Assembly: GCF_023184515.1 (NCBI RefSeq)
Contig: NZ_JAAHBP010000024.1
Location: forward strand, 1-64,000
Length of the DNA stretch: 64,000 nucleotides
Reading direction: 5' to 3'
Source of the DNA: Streptomyces sp. D2-8
Lineage (GTDB): Bacteria; Actinomycetota; Actinomycetes; Streptomycetales; Streptomycetaceae
Shown here: positions 16,770-25,276 of the stretch, in pieces
Position numbering within the stretch: the first letter of the stretch is position 1
Layout of the letters: every line of letters starts with the position of its first letter
Made by a program: the position numbers and the translations under genes
The notes under the pieces: model-generated
Told to the model about the DNA's origin: nothing
Seen by the model: only the letters and a program-made list of their open reading frames with translations
The model's database searches: none

Positions 16770-17898
16770 GCGGACCCAACTTCTCGCCTCGGCCCTGGCC
16801 CCCGGGTCCCACTCGCTGACCGGTAAGTCGTTGTCCGTCACGGGCCTGCGGAAGTCCTACAGCGGGACGACGGTGGTCGACGGCGTGGACATGGAGATCG
16901 CGGCGGGCGAGTTCGTCACCTTCCTCGGCTCCTCCGGTTCCGGGAAGACCACCACACTGATGATGCTCGCCGGGTTCACCGAACCCGACTCCGGAAGCAT
17001 CGCCGTCGACGGCCGCGACATCACCAGACTCAACCCCGGAAAGCGCGACTTCGGTTTCGTCTTCCAGCAGTACCTGCTCTTCCCGCACATGACGGTCGCG
17101 GAGAACGTCGCCTTCCCCCTCCAACTGCGCGCAGTACCCAAGGCGGAGATCCGCCGCCGCGTGGGCGAGACCCTGGAGGCGGCGGGCCTGTCGAAGTTCG
17201 CCGGCCGCAAGCCCCGCGAACTCTCCGGCGGGCAGCAGCAGCGCGTGGCCCTGTGCCGGGTGCTCGTCTACCGCCCGCCGATCGTGCTGATGGACGAACC
17301 GCTGGGCGCGCTGGACAAGAAGCTGCGCGACCAGATGCAGACCGAGATCAAGTCCATCCAGCGTGAACTCGGCCTGACCGTCGTCTACGTCACGCACGAC
17401 CAGGAGGAGGCCCTGGTCCTGTCGGACCGGATCGCCATCATGAAGGACGGCCGCATCGAGCAGTTCGACACCCCCCGCGGCCTGTTCGAGCGCCCCCGCA
17501 CCCCGTTCGTGGCCGACTTCCTCGGCGCCGCCAACTTCCTCACCGGCAAGGTCGAGGACGGTGGGGGAGACGACTGCACCCGGGTGCGCCTCGACACCGG
17601 CGGCGTGCTCACCGCCCGCGCCCACCCCTGCGTGCCCGGACAGAGCGTGCGCGCCGCGGTGCGGCCGGGCAGGCTCCGCCTGGTCGGCGCCGAGGAGAGC
17701 TGCTGTACCGGCACGGTCGAGACGGCCGTCTACGTCGGCTCGCTGACCCGGATCACGGTCCGTCCGGACGGTGCCGCTCCGGGGACGCCGCCGCTGCGGA
17801 TCGAGACCGCCGGCGTCCCGCCGCGCACGGGCGAGCGGGTCTGTGTCACCGCCGACCGGGACGACGTCAGCGTCTTCGACGCCGCGGACGGGGGGTGA
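16762..17898 (+). CDS. ABC transporter ATP-binding protein, polyamine/iron type with TOBE domain
   Basis: This 378-aa cytoplasmic ATPase has Walker A GSSGSGKT (56-63), Q-loop near 102, signature LSGGQQQRVAL (154-164), Walker B IVLMDEP (174-180) and H-loop H212. The C-terminal TOBE region (about 285-375) is typical of PotA/FbpC-type importers. It drives import together with the two permeases that follow. The start ATG overlaps the binding-protein stop. Confidence 0.92.
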   Translation: MPERTQLLASALAPGSHSLTGKSLSVTGLRKSYSGTTVVDGVDMEIAAGEFVTFLGSSGSGKTTTLMMLAGFTEPDSGSIAVDGRDITRLNPGKRDFGFVFQQYLLFPHMTVAENVAFPLQLRAVPKAEIRRRVGETLEAAGLSKFAGRKPRELSGGQQQRVALCRVLVYRPPIVLMDEPLGALDKKLRDQMQTEIKSIQRELGLTVVYVTHDQEEALVLSDRIAIMKDGRIEQFDTPRGLFERPRTPFVADFLGAANFLTGKVEDGGGDDCTRVRLDTGGVLTARAHPCVPGQSVRAAVRPGRLRLVGAEESCCTGTVETAVYVGSLTRITVRPDGAAPGTPPLRIETAGVPPRTGERVCVTADRDDVSVFDAADGG

Positions 17899-17901
17899 GC
17901 C

Positions 17902-18804
17902 GTGGCCGGCACCGTTGTCGCACCCACCAAGGTGCGTGTGAAGACGTCCGCGAAGCGCGGACACCGCTCCCGCATCGCCCTGGTCAACGCCGTCCCCGTC
18001 ACGGTGTTCCTGCTGGTGTTGTTCGTCTACCCGATCATCGGGGTGCTCTCGCTCAGCCTGGAGGGCGACGGCGGCGGCTTCACCCTCCACTGGTACACCG
18101 ACGCCCTCAGCGGCGTGAACCTCTCGGTACTGGTCTCCACCCTGCGGATCTCCGCCGAGACCGCGCTGCTGAGTCTGCTGGTGGGTTTCGTCCTGGCACA
18201 CGCCATCGCCCGGATGCGGCCCGTCTTCGCCGCCCTGGCCATGCTGATCGTCGTCGTACCGCACTTCATCAGCGCCCTGGTCCGCACCTACGGCTGGATC
18301 ATCATGCTCGGTGAACACGGCCTCATCAACACCCTGCTGACCTCCGTACACGCCCCCGGCGCACCGTATTCGCTGCTGTACAACGAGACCGGCGTGGTCA
18401 TCGGCACCACCTCCGTCATGCTCCCCTACACCGTCCTGGTCCTCCAGGGCGTGATGCGGGGCGTCGACGGCCGGCTCCTCGCCGCGGCGGCAGGCTTCGG
18501 CGCGACACGATTGACGATCTTCCGCCGTATCTACCTGCCGCTCGTGGCGCCCGGAATCGGCACGGCAGGACTGCTCAGCTTCATCCTCTGCCTGGGCTAC
18601 TACATCACCCCCGCCCTGATGGGCGGCGACAAGCAGACCGTCGTCGCGGCGCTCATCGACCAGCAGGTGATGAAGCAGGACCAGTGGAACTCCGCCGCCG
18701 CCTTCGGCGTCATCCTGCTCCTGCTCACCTTCGCCGGCCTCGGCGTGCTCGGCCTGGCCAAGCTCCGCCGCACCAAGGCGCACGCACGAAGGAGCAGCTC
18801 ATGA
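17902..18804 (+). CDS. ABC transporter permease, PotB-like
   Basis: The 300-aa inner-membrane permease has about six TM helices. The first is at residues 33-53, after a basic cytoplasmic N terminus, and the EAA loop is AAAAGFGATRLTIFRRIYLP at about 194-213. The start is GTG 17902, 3 nt after the ATPase stop. The stop overlaps the next permease by 4 nt (ATGA), so the pair is translated together as the heterodimeric channel. Confidence 0.88.
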   Translation: MAGTVVAPTKVRVKTSAKRGHRSRIALVNAVPVTVFLLVLFVYPIIGVLSLSLEGDGGGFTLHWYTDALSGVNLSVLVSTLRISAETALLSLLVGFVLAHAIARMRPVFAALAMLIVVVPHFISALVRTYGWIIMLGEHGLINTLLTSVHAPGAPYSLLYNETGVVIGTTSVMLPYTVLVLQGVMRGVDGRLLAAAAGFGATRLTIFRRIYLPLVAPGIGTAGLLSFILCLGYYITPALMGGDKQTVVAALIDQQVMKQDQWNSAAAFGVILLLLTFAGLGVLGLAKLRRTKAHARRSSS

Positions 18805-19640
18805 TGGAACTGCCCCCCACCCGGGCCGGACACATCGGCCGCGGCCTGAGCGCCACCGCCATCCTGCTCTTCCTGGCGCTGCCGATCGTCATCATCCTGG
18901 TCACGTCCTTCGGCGCGGACGGCATCGGCACCTTCCCGCCCGAGCAGTACAGCACCCGCTGGTACGAGCAGATGGCCGCACCCGGCGGCAACTGGGCCAC
19001 CTCCATCGCCCTGTCCAGCCTGGTCGCCGCCCTGACGACGGTGTTCTCCCTGATCCTGGGCGTCACCGCCGCCACCGCCCTGGCCCGAGGCCGTCTCCCC
19101 CTGCACGCGGCGGTCTACGGACTGGTCCTGGCCCCGATGCTCATCCCCCAGGTGGTCATCGCCCTCGGCCTGTTCCTCTTCTTCGAACCGGCCGGCATGC
19201 TCGGCAGCCCCCTCGCCATCGCCCTCGGGCACACGGTGCTCTCCGCACCGATCGCGATCCTCATCCTGATCTCCACCCTGCGCGGTATCGACGAACGGCT
19301 CGAGGACGCCGCGGCCAGCATGGGCGCCAGCCGGACGACCATCGCCCGGCGCATCACCTTCCCCCTGGCCACCCCCGGCCTGATCGCGGCAGCGGTGTTC
19401 TCGTTCATCACCAGTTTCGACGAGTTCTTCATCGCCCAGTTCCTGTCCACCCCCGACACCCGCACCCTGCCGGTCCTGGTCTTCAACGCCCTGCAGTTCG
19501 ACGTCGACCCGACCGTCACCGCGGTCAGCGCCGTGCTCATCGCCCTGGCCATCCTGGCCCTCGCCCTGGTCGCCCTCGTCCGCAAACTCGGCGGCCACCG
19601 GGGCGGCCAGAACGTCCTCCCCGTCGAACCCCTCACCTGA
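18801..19640 (+). CDS. ABC transporter permease, PotC-like
   Basis: This 279-aa partner permease has about six TM helices, the first at about residues 15-37, and an EAA loop EDAAASMGASRTTIARRITF at about 168-187. ATG 18801 overlaps the upstream stop, with AAGGAG just before it. It completes the binding-protein, ATPase and two-permease importer. Confidence 0.88.
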   Translation: MMELPPTRAGHIGRGLSATAILLFLALPIVIILVTSFGADGIGTFPPEQYSTRWYEQMAAPGGNWATSIALSSLVAALTTVFSLILGVTAATALARGRLPLHAAVYGLVLAPMLIPQVVIALGLFLFFEPAGMLGSPLAIALGHTVLSAPIAILILISTLRGIDERLEDAAASMGASRTTIARRITFPLATPGLIAAAVFSFITSFDEFFIAQFLSTPDTRTLPVLVFNALQFDVDPTVTAVSAVLIALAILALALVALVRKLGGHRGGQNVLPVEPLT

Positions 19641-19702
19641 GCCGGCCTCTGGTGGCGCCCGGCCGCGCCCTCCCCGAACACTTTCCCCGCAGGAGACCCG
19701 CA

Positions 19703-20983
19703 ATGAAGACGATCCCGTACTGGGTGGAAACCGCCGGGGCCTTCCCCGACCGGTCCGGCAAGCCACTGACCGAGGACACCGACCTGGTGGTCATCGGCGC
19801 CGGCCTGACCGGTCTGTCCACCGCCCTCCACTCCGCCCGCAAGGGCGCCCGTGTCACCCTGGTCGAGAAGAGCCAGATCGGCTCCGGCGCCTCCGCGCGC
19901 AACGGCGGTATGGCGAACCTGGGCTTCACGATCGGCGTACGCCAGGCCATCCGCCGGTACGGACTCGAACGGGCCCGCGAGATCTACAACTCCTACGGCG
20001 AGGCCGTGGACACCGTCGAGCGGCTCGTGGACGAGGAGTCCATCGACTGCCAGTTCCGTCGCGTCGGACGCCTGGGCGTCGCGTCCCGCCCCGCGCACTT
20101 CGAGAGCAAGAAGGCCCAACAGCGCGACCTGGCCACGTACTTCGGACACGAGACCACACTGATCGGCAAGTCCGAGCTGCGTTCCGAGATCGGATCCGAC
20201 GCCTACCACGGCGGCCTGCTCGACCCGTTCAGCGCCGCACTGCACGTCGGCCGCTTCGTGCGCGGCATGGCCGAGGCGTGCGAGCGCGCCGGTGTCGAGA
20301 TCCACGAGCGCAACGCGGCCATCGGCGTACGGCGTACCGCCACCGGCCGGTTCGAGGTCAGCACCGAGCGCGGTGTGATCCGCGCCGGGCAGGTCATGAT
20401 GGCCACCGACGCCTACACCGACAAGAACTTCCCGTGGCTGCGCCGCCGGCAGGTCTGCCTGGGCAGCTTCATCATCGTGACCGAGCCGCTCGGCGAGGAG
20501 CTCGCCCGGGACATCATCCCGAAGGCCCGCCTCATCGTCGACTCCAACCAGGTCTGCCACTACTTCCGGCTCACCCCGGACAACCGGCTGCTGTTCGGCG
20601 GCCGCGCCCGCTTCGCACCGTCCGACCCCACCTCGGACAAGAAGAGCGGAGCGGTCCTGTTCCGGGAGATGTGCGAGATCTTCCCCCAACTCGCCCGGAC
20701 GAAGGTCGAGTACGTGTGGGGCGGTTCCGTCGGCTTCGCGATGGACCGCATCGTGCACGCCGGGCAGACCGATGACGGCGTCTACTACTCCCTGGGATAC
20801 GCGGGCCACGGCGTGCAGATGGCCACGCACATGGGGCAGGTCATGGCCGAGGTGATGGACGGCCACCCCGAGGTGAGCCCGGTGCGCGACCTCGCCCCGC
20901 CCCGCATCCCCCTTTACAACGGCACCGCCTGGTTCCTGCCCTTCGCGGGCGCCTACTACAAGACGCTGGACCGTATCCGCTGA
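19703..20983 (+). CDS. FAD-dependent amine/gamma-glutamylamine oxidase (PuuB-like)
   Basis: The 426-aa DAO-family oxidoreductase has FAD motif GAGLTG (32-37), the GSGASARNGG segment, and a C-terminal YSLGYAGHGVQMATHMGQ block as in PuuB and related amine oxidases. It likely oxidises the imported amine or its derivative to an aldehyde. ATG 19703 follows CAGGAGACC; the longer frame to 19652 has no site. The aldehyde dehydrogenase comes next, which fits the expected step. Confidence 0.82.
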   Translation: MKTIPYWVETAGAFPDRSGKPLTEDTDLVVIGAGLTGLSTALHSARKGARVTLVEKSQIGSGASARNGGMANLGFTIGVRQAIRRYGLERAREIYNSYGEAVDTVERLVDEESIDCQFRRVGRLGVASRPAHFESKKAQQRDLATYFGHETTLIGKSELRSEIGSDAYHGGLLDPFSAALHVGRFVRGMAEACERAGVEIHERNAAIGVRRTATGRFEVSTERGVIRAGQVMMATDAYTDKNFPWLRRRQVCLGSFIIVTEPLGEELARDIIPKARLIVDSNQVCHYFRLTPDNRLLFGGRARFAPSDPTSDKKSGAVLFREMCEIFPQLARTKVEYVWGGSVGFAMDRIVHAGQTDDGVYYSLGYAGHGVQMATHMGQVMAEVMDGHPEVSPVRDLAPPRIPLYNGTAWFLPFAGAYYKTLDRIR

Positions 20984-21024
20984 CCGGTCGGCAGCACCTC
21001 TACGCATACAAGGAGAAACCCACG

Positions 21025-22476
21025 ATGACTGTCGTCCGTGATGTTCCCAAGCAGCTGTTCATCGGTGGTGGCTGGCAGGACGCGGAGGCCGGCCGGACCC
21101 TGTCCGTGGACAATCCGGCCACCGGCGAGGAGCTGTGCCGGGTCGCCGACGCCTCCCCGGCCGACGGCCGGCGTGCCGTCGAGGCGGCGGTCGCCGCGCA
21201 GGCCGCGTGGGCCGCCACCGCGCCCCGGGTGCGCAGCGAGATCCTGCGCCGCGCCTACGACATCATCATCGCGCGCACCGAGGACCTCGCGCTGCTGATG
21301 ACCCTGGAGATGGGCAAGCCCCTGGCCGAGGCGCGGGCCGAAGTCGCCTACGCGGCGGAGTTCTTCCGCTGGTTCTCCGAGGAAGCGGTGCGCATCGAGG
21401 GCGGCATGACCACCGCCCCGGACGGCAGGAACCGCCTGCTGGTCACCCGCCAGCCGGTCGGCCCCTGCCTGCTGATCACTCCCTGGAACTTCCCTCTGGC
21501 GATGGGCACCCGCAAGATCGGCCCTGCCCTCGCCGCCGGCTGCACCATCGTCCTCAAACCCGCCCCCCAGACCCCCCTGGCCAGCCTCGCCCTGGCGGAG
21601 ATCCTCAGCGAAGCGGGTCTGCCGGCCGGTGTGCTGAACATCGTCACCACCACCGACGCCCCCGGCGTCGTCGAGCCGCTGCTGCGGGGCGGGCAGATCC
21701 GCAAACTCTCCTTCACCGGCTCCACCCAGGTGGGCCGCATCCTGCTGGCCCAGTGCGCCGACACCGTCATCCGCACCTCCATGGAACTGGGCGGCAACGC
21801 CCCCCTCATCGTCTTCGACGACGCCGACCTCGACGTCGCGATCGAAGGCACCATGGTCGCCAAGATGCGCAACATGGGCGAGTCCTGCTGCGCGGCCAAC
21901 CGCATCTTCGTCCACACCTCCGTCGCCGAGGAGTTCACCACCCGCCTCGCCGCCCGCATGGCAGCGCTGAAGGTCGGGCCCGGCACCGAACCCGGCACCG
22001 ACGTGGGCCCGCTCATCGACGTCGCCGGCCGCAGCAAGGCCCACGACCTGGTGCGGGACGCCGTCAAGCGCGGCGCCACCGTCCTGACCGGCGGTGAACT
22101 CCCCGAGGGGCCGGGCTGCTTCTACCCGCCCACCGTCCTCACCGGCATCGCCCCCGAGTCGGCGATCACCGACACGGAGATCTTCGGCCCGGTCGCCGCG
22201 ATCCGTACCTTCGACACCGAGGACGAGGCCGTCGCCGCCGCCAACGACACCGAATTCGGCCTGGCCGCCTACCTGTTCACGCAGAACCTCGACCGCGCCC
22301 TGCGCGTCGCCGAACGCCTCGAAAGCGGCATGATCGGCCTCAACACCGGACTGGTCTCCAACCCCGCCGCCCCCTTCGGCGGCGTCAAGCAGTCCGGCCT
22401 GGGCCGCGAAGGCGGACGCGTCGGCATCGACGAGTTCCTGGAGTACAAGTACATAGCCGTCCCCGTCGGAGCCTGA
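21025..22476 (+). CDS. Aldehyde dehydrogenase, succinate-semialdehyde type
   Basis: The 483-aa ALDH has general base E254 (MELGGNAP), catalytic C288 (NMGESCCAANR) and the PWNFPLAMG cofactor segment. It is closest in layout to GabD-type NAD(P) succinate-semialdehyde dehydrogenases; other omega-oxo acids are possible. AAGGAGAAA lies upstream of ATG 21025. It follows the amine oxidase by 41 nt and precedes the hydroxyacid dehydrogenase by 1 nt. It would remove the aldehyde made by the oxidases. Confidence 0.9.
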   Translation: MTVVRDVPKQLFIGGGWQDAEAGRTLSVDNPATGEELCRVADASPADGRRAVEAAVAAQAAWAATAPRVRSEILRRAYDIIIARTEDLALLMTLEMGKPLAEARAEVAYAAEFFRWFSEEAVRIEGGMTTAPDGRNRLLVTRQPVGPCLLITPWNFPLAMGTRKIGPALAAGCTIVLKPAPQTPLASLALAEILSEAGLPAGVLNIVTTTDAPGVVEPLLRGGQIRKLSFTGSTQVGRILLAQCADTVIRTSMELGGNAPLIVFDDADLDVAIEGTMVAKMRNMGESCCAANRIFVHTSVAEEFTTRLAARMAALKVGPGTEPGTDVGPLIDVAGRSKAHDLVRDAVKRGATVLTGGELPEGPGCFYPPTVLTGIAPESAITDTEIFGPVAAIRTFDTEDEAVAAANDTEFGLAAYLFTQNLDRALRVAERLESGMIGLNTGLVSNPAAPFGGVKQSGLGREGGRVGIDEFLEYKYIAVPVGA

Positions 22477-22477
22477 C

Positions 22478-23461
22478 ATGCCCGAGCGACTCGTCGTCCT
22501 GTACCGGGGCAACCGGCCACCGGCCACCGGACTCATCGAACGCCTCGCGGACACCGTCTACGCCACCGAGGAGGAACTGCCCTACCTCCTCCCCGGTGCC
22601 GACGCCCTCCTGGCCTGGGTGACCATCACCCCGGCCATCCGCGAGGCCTGGCCCGACAACCCGGAGAAGGCACCCCGCTGGGTTCACGCGTCCTCCGCGG
22701 GCGTGGACTCCTTCCTGTTCCCCGCCCTGGTGGACGATCCGGGCGTCGTCCTGACCAACGCCCGCGGCGTCTACGACCAGCCGACCGCCGAGTACGTCCT
22801 CGGCCTGATCCTCGCCCTCGCCAAGGACTTCCCCGGCACCTGGGAGCACCAGCAGCGCCGCGAGTGGCGCCCGCGCCCCAGCGACGGCATCACCGGACGC
22901 ACCGTCCTGGTCTGGGGGACAGGGCCGATCGGCCGGGCCATCGCCCGGATGCTGCGCGCCGTCGGGATGCGGGTCTGCGGCGCGGGCCGCAAGGCCCGCA
23001 CGAACGACCCCGCTTTCGGCACGGTCCACGGTGCGACGACCCTGTCCGCCGCCCTGGCGGAGGCGGACTACGTCGTCCTCGCCGCACCCCTCACCCAGGA
23101 GACCCGGGGCATGGTCGACGCCCCCGTGCTCGCCGCCATGAAGCCCGGGGCGCGACTGATCAACGTCGGCCGGGGCGGACTCGTCGACGAGGAGGCCCTG
23201 GTCGGCCACCTCGCCGCCGGACGGCTCGCCGGTGCCGCCCTGGACGTGTTCGCCCAGGAGCCGCTGCCTGCCGAATCGCCCCTGTGGGACATGCCCGGCG
23301 TGATGATCTCCCCGCACACGGCGGGCGAGACCACCAGCGAGCGGGAGGCGCTCGTCGAGGTGTTCCTCGACAACCTCACCCGGCACATCGAGGGCCGGCC
23401 GCTGCGCAACGTCGTGGACAAGCGGCGCGGATACGTGATCGACAAGACGTACCCCGCCTGA
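22478..23461 (+). CDS. D-2-hydroxyacid dehydrogenase
   Basis: This 327-aa NAD-dependent enzyme has the Rossmann loop VWGTGPIGRA (145-154) and the catalytic triad R232 (NVGRGG), E261 (AQEPLP) and H280 (SPHTAGE). It reversibly reduces a 2-oxoacid. The start is 1 nt after the aldehyde dehydrogenase stop, so translation is probably coupled. It is the last gene of the operon and runs into the terminator at 23476-23510. The exact 2-oxoacid is unknown. Confidence 0.88.
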   Translation: MPERLVVLYRGNRPPATGLIERLADTVYATEEELPYLLPGADALLAWVTITPAIREAWPDNPEKAPRWVHASSAGVDSFLFPALVDDPGVVLTNARGVYDQPTAEYVLGLILALAKDFPGTWEHQQRREWRPRPSDGITGRTVLVWGTGPIGRAIARMLRAVGMRVCGAGRKARTNDPAFGTVHGATTLSAALAEADYVVLAAPLTQETRGMVDAPVLAAMKPGARLINVGRGGLVDEEALVGHLAAGRLAGAALDVFAQEPLPAESPLWDMPGVMISPHTAGETTSEREALVEVFLDNLTRHIEGRPLRNVVDKRRGYVIDKTYPA

Positions 23462-23475
23462 AAGGCGAGGAGCAG

Positions 23476-23510
23476 GCGCCCCGGCCGGTAGCCTCCACCG
23501 GCCGGGGCGC
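23476..23510. terminator. Bidirectional terminator
   Basis: GCGCCCCGGCCGGT and ACCGGCCGGGGCGC form a perfect 14-bp stem around a 7-nt loop. It lies exactly between the convergent hydroxyacid dehydrogenase and permease genes. Confidence 0.85.
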
Positions 23511-23513
23511 GTG

Positions 23514-25271
23514 CTACTCGCCCCTTCCGCGTCCCAGCACGCTGCCGGTCACCGCCAGCACGGACAGCACCACCAGCGCCGCGGCCGGGCCGAGGACGGT
23601 CCAGGGTGCCAGTTCGGCGTACGGCTGGTTCTCCGAGAGAAGGCGGCCCCACTCCGGGGTGGGCGGCTGTTCGCCCAGGCCCAGGAAGCCCAGGGAGGCC
23701 AGGACCAGGACCGTCGTGGGCAGCCGGAGCAGGGCGTTGCGCAGGAGGGCTGGGACCACCGAGGGCAGCAGGTGGCGGCGCAGCAGGTGCAGCCGCCCCG
23801 CGCCGAGCGCGACGGACGCGGCGATGTGTCCGCTCGCGCGTTCCTGTTCCAGCAGCGCGGAGGTCTGGGCGGCGTACGGGCTCCAGCCGACCACGCAGAC
23901 CGCGCACGCCGCGCCCCACACCGACGGTCCGGTCACGCCCGCGATCAGCAGGCCCGCGAGGACGGCGGGCAGCGTCGACACGACCTCAGTCGGGCCCGCG
24001 CTCGCCCTCGGTGCCATGCCCAGCAGCAGTCCGGTGACGGCGCTGACCGCCGTCACGACGAGGGCGACCGCGACCGTGCGCAGCGCCCCGTGGCCCAGCC
24101 GGGCCAGGAGGTCACGGCCCAGGGCGTCCGTGCCCAGGGGGTGTTCGAGGGACGGGGACAGCAGCCGGGCCGCCGTGTCGACCTGGAGCGGGTCGCGCAG
24201 GAGGCCCGCGGTCACCAGGGCGAGCAGGAGCAGTGCACAGGCCGCGGTGACCCAGCGCAGGGAACGCGGCACCGTGAGCGGGGGCCGGTGCAGGGCAGGC
24301 AGGGCGCCGTCGCGCAGGGGGCGGCCGAGCAGGGCGTGACGCAGGGCGCGGATCAGCATGCCCGCGGCGACGCCCAGCAGGACCAGGGCCAGGGTCGCCG
24401 TCTGCAGCACCGGGAGGTCCTGCGCGACGGCGGCTTCCAGCGCGAGCCGGCCGAGCCCGGGGATGTTGAAGATCTTCTCCACGGCGACCGCACCGCCGAC
24501 CAGGGCCACGACGGTCGGCAGCAGTTGCGGCAGTATGCCGGGCAGGGTGCGGCGCAGTCCGTCGCGGGCGATGTGACCGGGCGGGAGCCCGATGGCGCAG
24601 GCCGTGCGCGCCCAGGGTTCGTGGAAGGCGGCGGGCAGAGCCTGGTCGAGCATGCCGCCGAGCATCGCGCCCGACGGGATGCCGAGCGCGAGCGAGGGCA
24701 GCACCATCGACTGCGGCCCCTCCCACCCGCTGGACGGGAACCACCCGAACCACACCCCGCAGACGGTGGCCAGCACCGAGGCGAGCAGGAACTTCGGCAG
24801 CGACGCCAGGACGGCGGCCGTGGTGCCCGCCCGGTCCTGCCGCAGCCGGCGCCGGGAACCGAGGAAGACCGTACGGGCACACACCAGTCCGGCGACGAGC
24901 ACGGTGACCGCGAACGCGCCGAGCATCAGCGTCAGGGAGACCGACAGCGCCGCCCCGGCCTGCGGCATGACCGGTGCGCCGGAGACCCACGACACGCCCG
25001 CGTCCCCGCGTGGCAGGCCGCCCAGCCAGTGCGCGAGGTGGACCAGAGGGCCCTCGTCCAGGCCCAGCTGCTCCCGCACGACCGCCAGTTCCGCCGGCGT
25101 GGGGTTCTGGTCGGCCGAGCGGGCGCGCAGCACCGTGCGGGCCGGGTCCGCGCCGGACAGCCAGGGGAGCAGGGCCACCGCCCCGAGCAGTGCGGTACCG
25201 GCGAGCACTCGGCCGGCGGCCGCCGGCCAGAGGGACGGGCGGGTGGCGGCGGGGGCGTGCGCGAGGCTCAT
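23514..25271 (-). CDS. Single-chain DppB-DppC fusion permease of an Opp/Nik-type ABC importer
   Basis: The 585-aa membrane protein carries two complete permease halves. The DppB-like half (about residues 1-305) has the ARDGLRRTLPGILPQLLP coupling loop. The DppC-like half (about 315-585) has EHPLGTDALGRDLLARLGHG and GRLHLLRRHLLPSVVP. Normally these are two genes. ATG 25271 lies 5 nt after the lipoprotein stop. No ATPase gene is present next to it, so an ATPase encoded elsewhere must energise it. Confidence 0.82.
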   Translation of the reverse strand: MSLAHAPAATRPSLWPAAAGRVLAGTALLGAVALLPWLSGADPARTVLRARSADQNPTPAELAVVREQLGLDEGPLVHLAHWLGGLPRGDAGVSWVSGAPVMPQAGAALSVSLTLMLGAFAVTVLVAGLVCARTVFLGSRRRLRQDRAGTTAAVLASLPKFLLASVLATVCGVWFGWFPSSGWEGPQSMVLPSLALGIPSGAMLGGMLDQALPAAFHEPWARTACAIGLPPGHIARDGLRRTLPGILPQLLPTVVALVGGAVAVEKIFNIPGLGRLALEAAVAQDLPVLQTATLALVLLGVAAGMLIRALRHALLGRPLRDGALPALHRPPLTVPRSLRWVTAACALLLLALVTAGLLRDPLQVDTAARLLSPSLEHPLGTDALGRDLLARLGHGALRTVAVALVVTAVSAVTGLLLGMAPRASAGPTEVVSTLPAVLAGLLIAGVTGPSVWGAACAVCVVGWSPYAAQTSALLEQERASGHIAASVALGAGRLHLLRRHLLPSVVPALLRNALLRLPTTVLVLASLGFLGLGEQPPTPEWGRLLSENQPYAELAPWTVLGPAAALVVLSVLAVTGSVLGRGRGE

Positions 25272-25276
25272 GCGGG

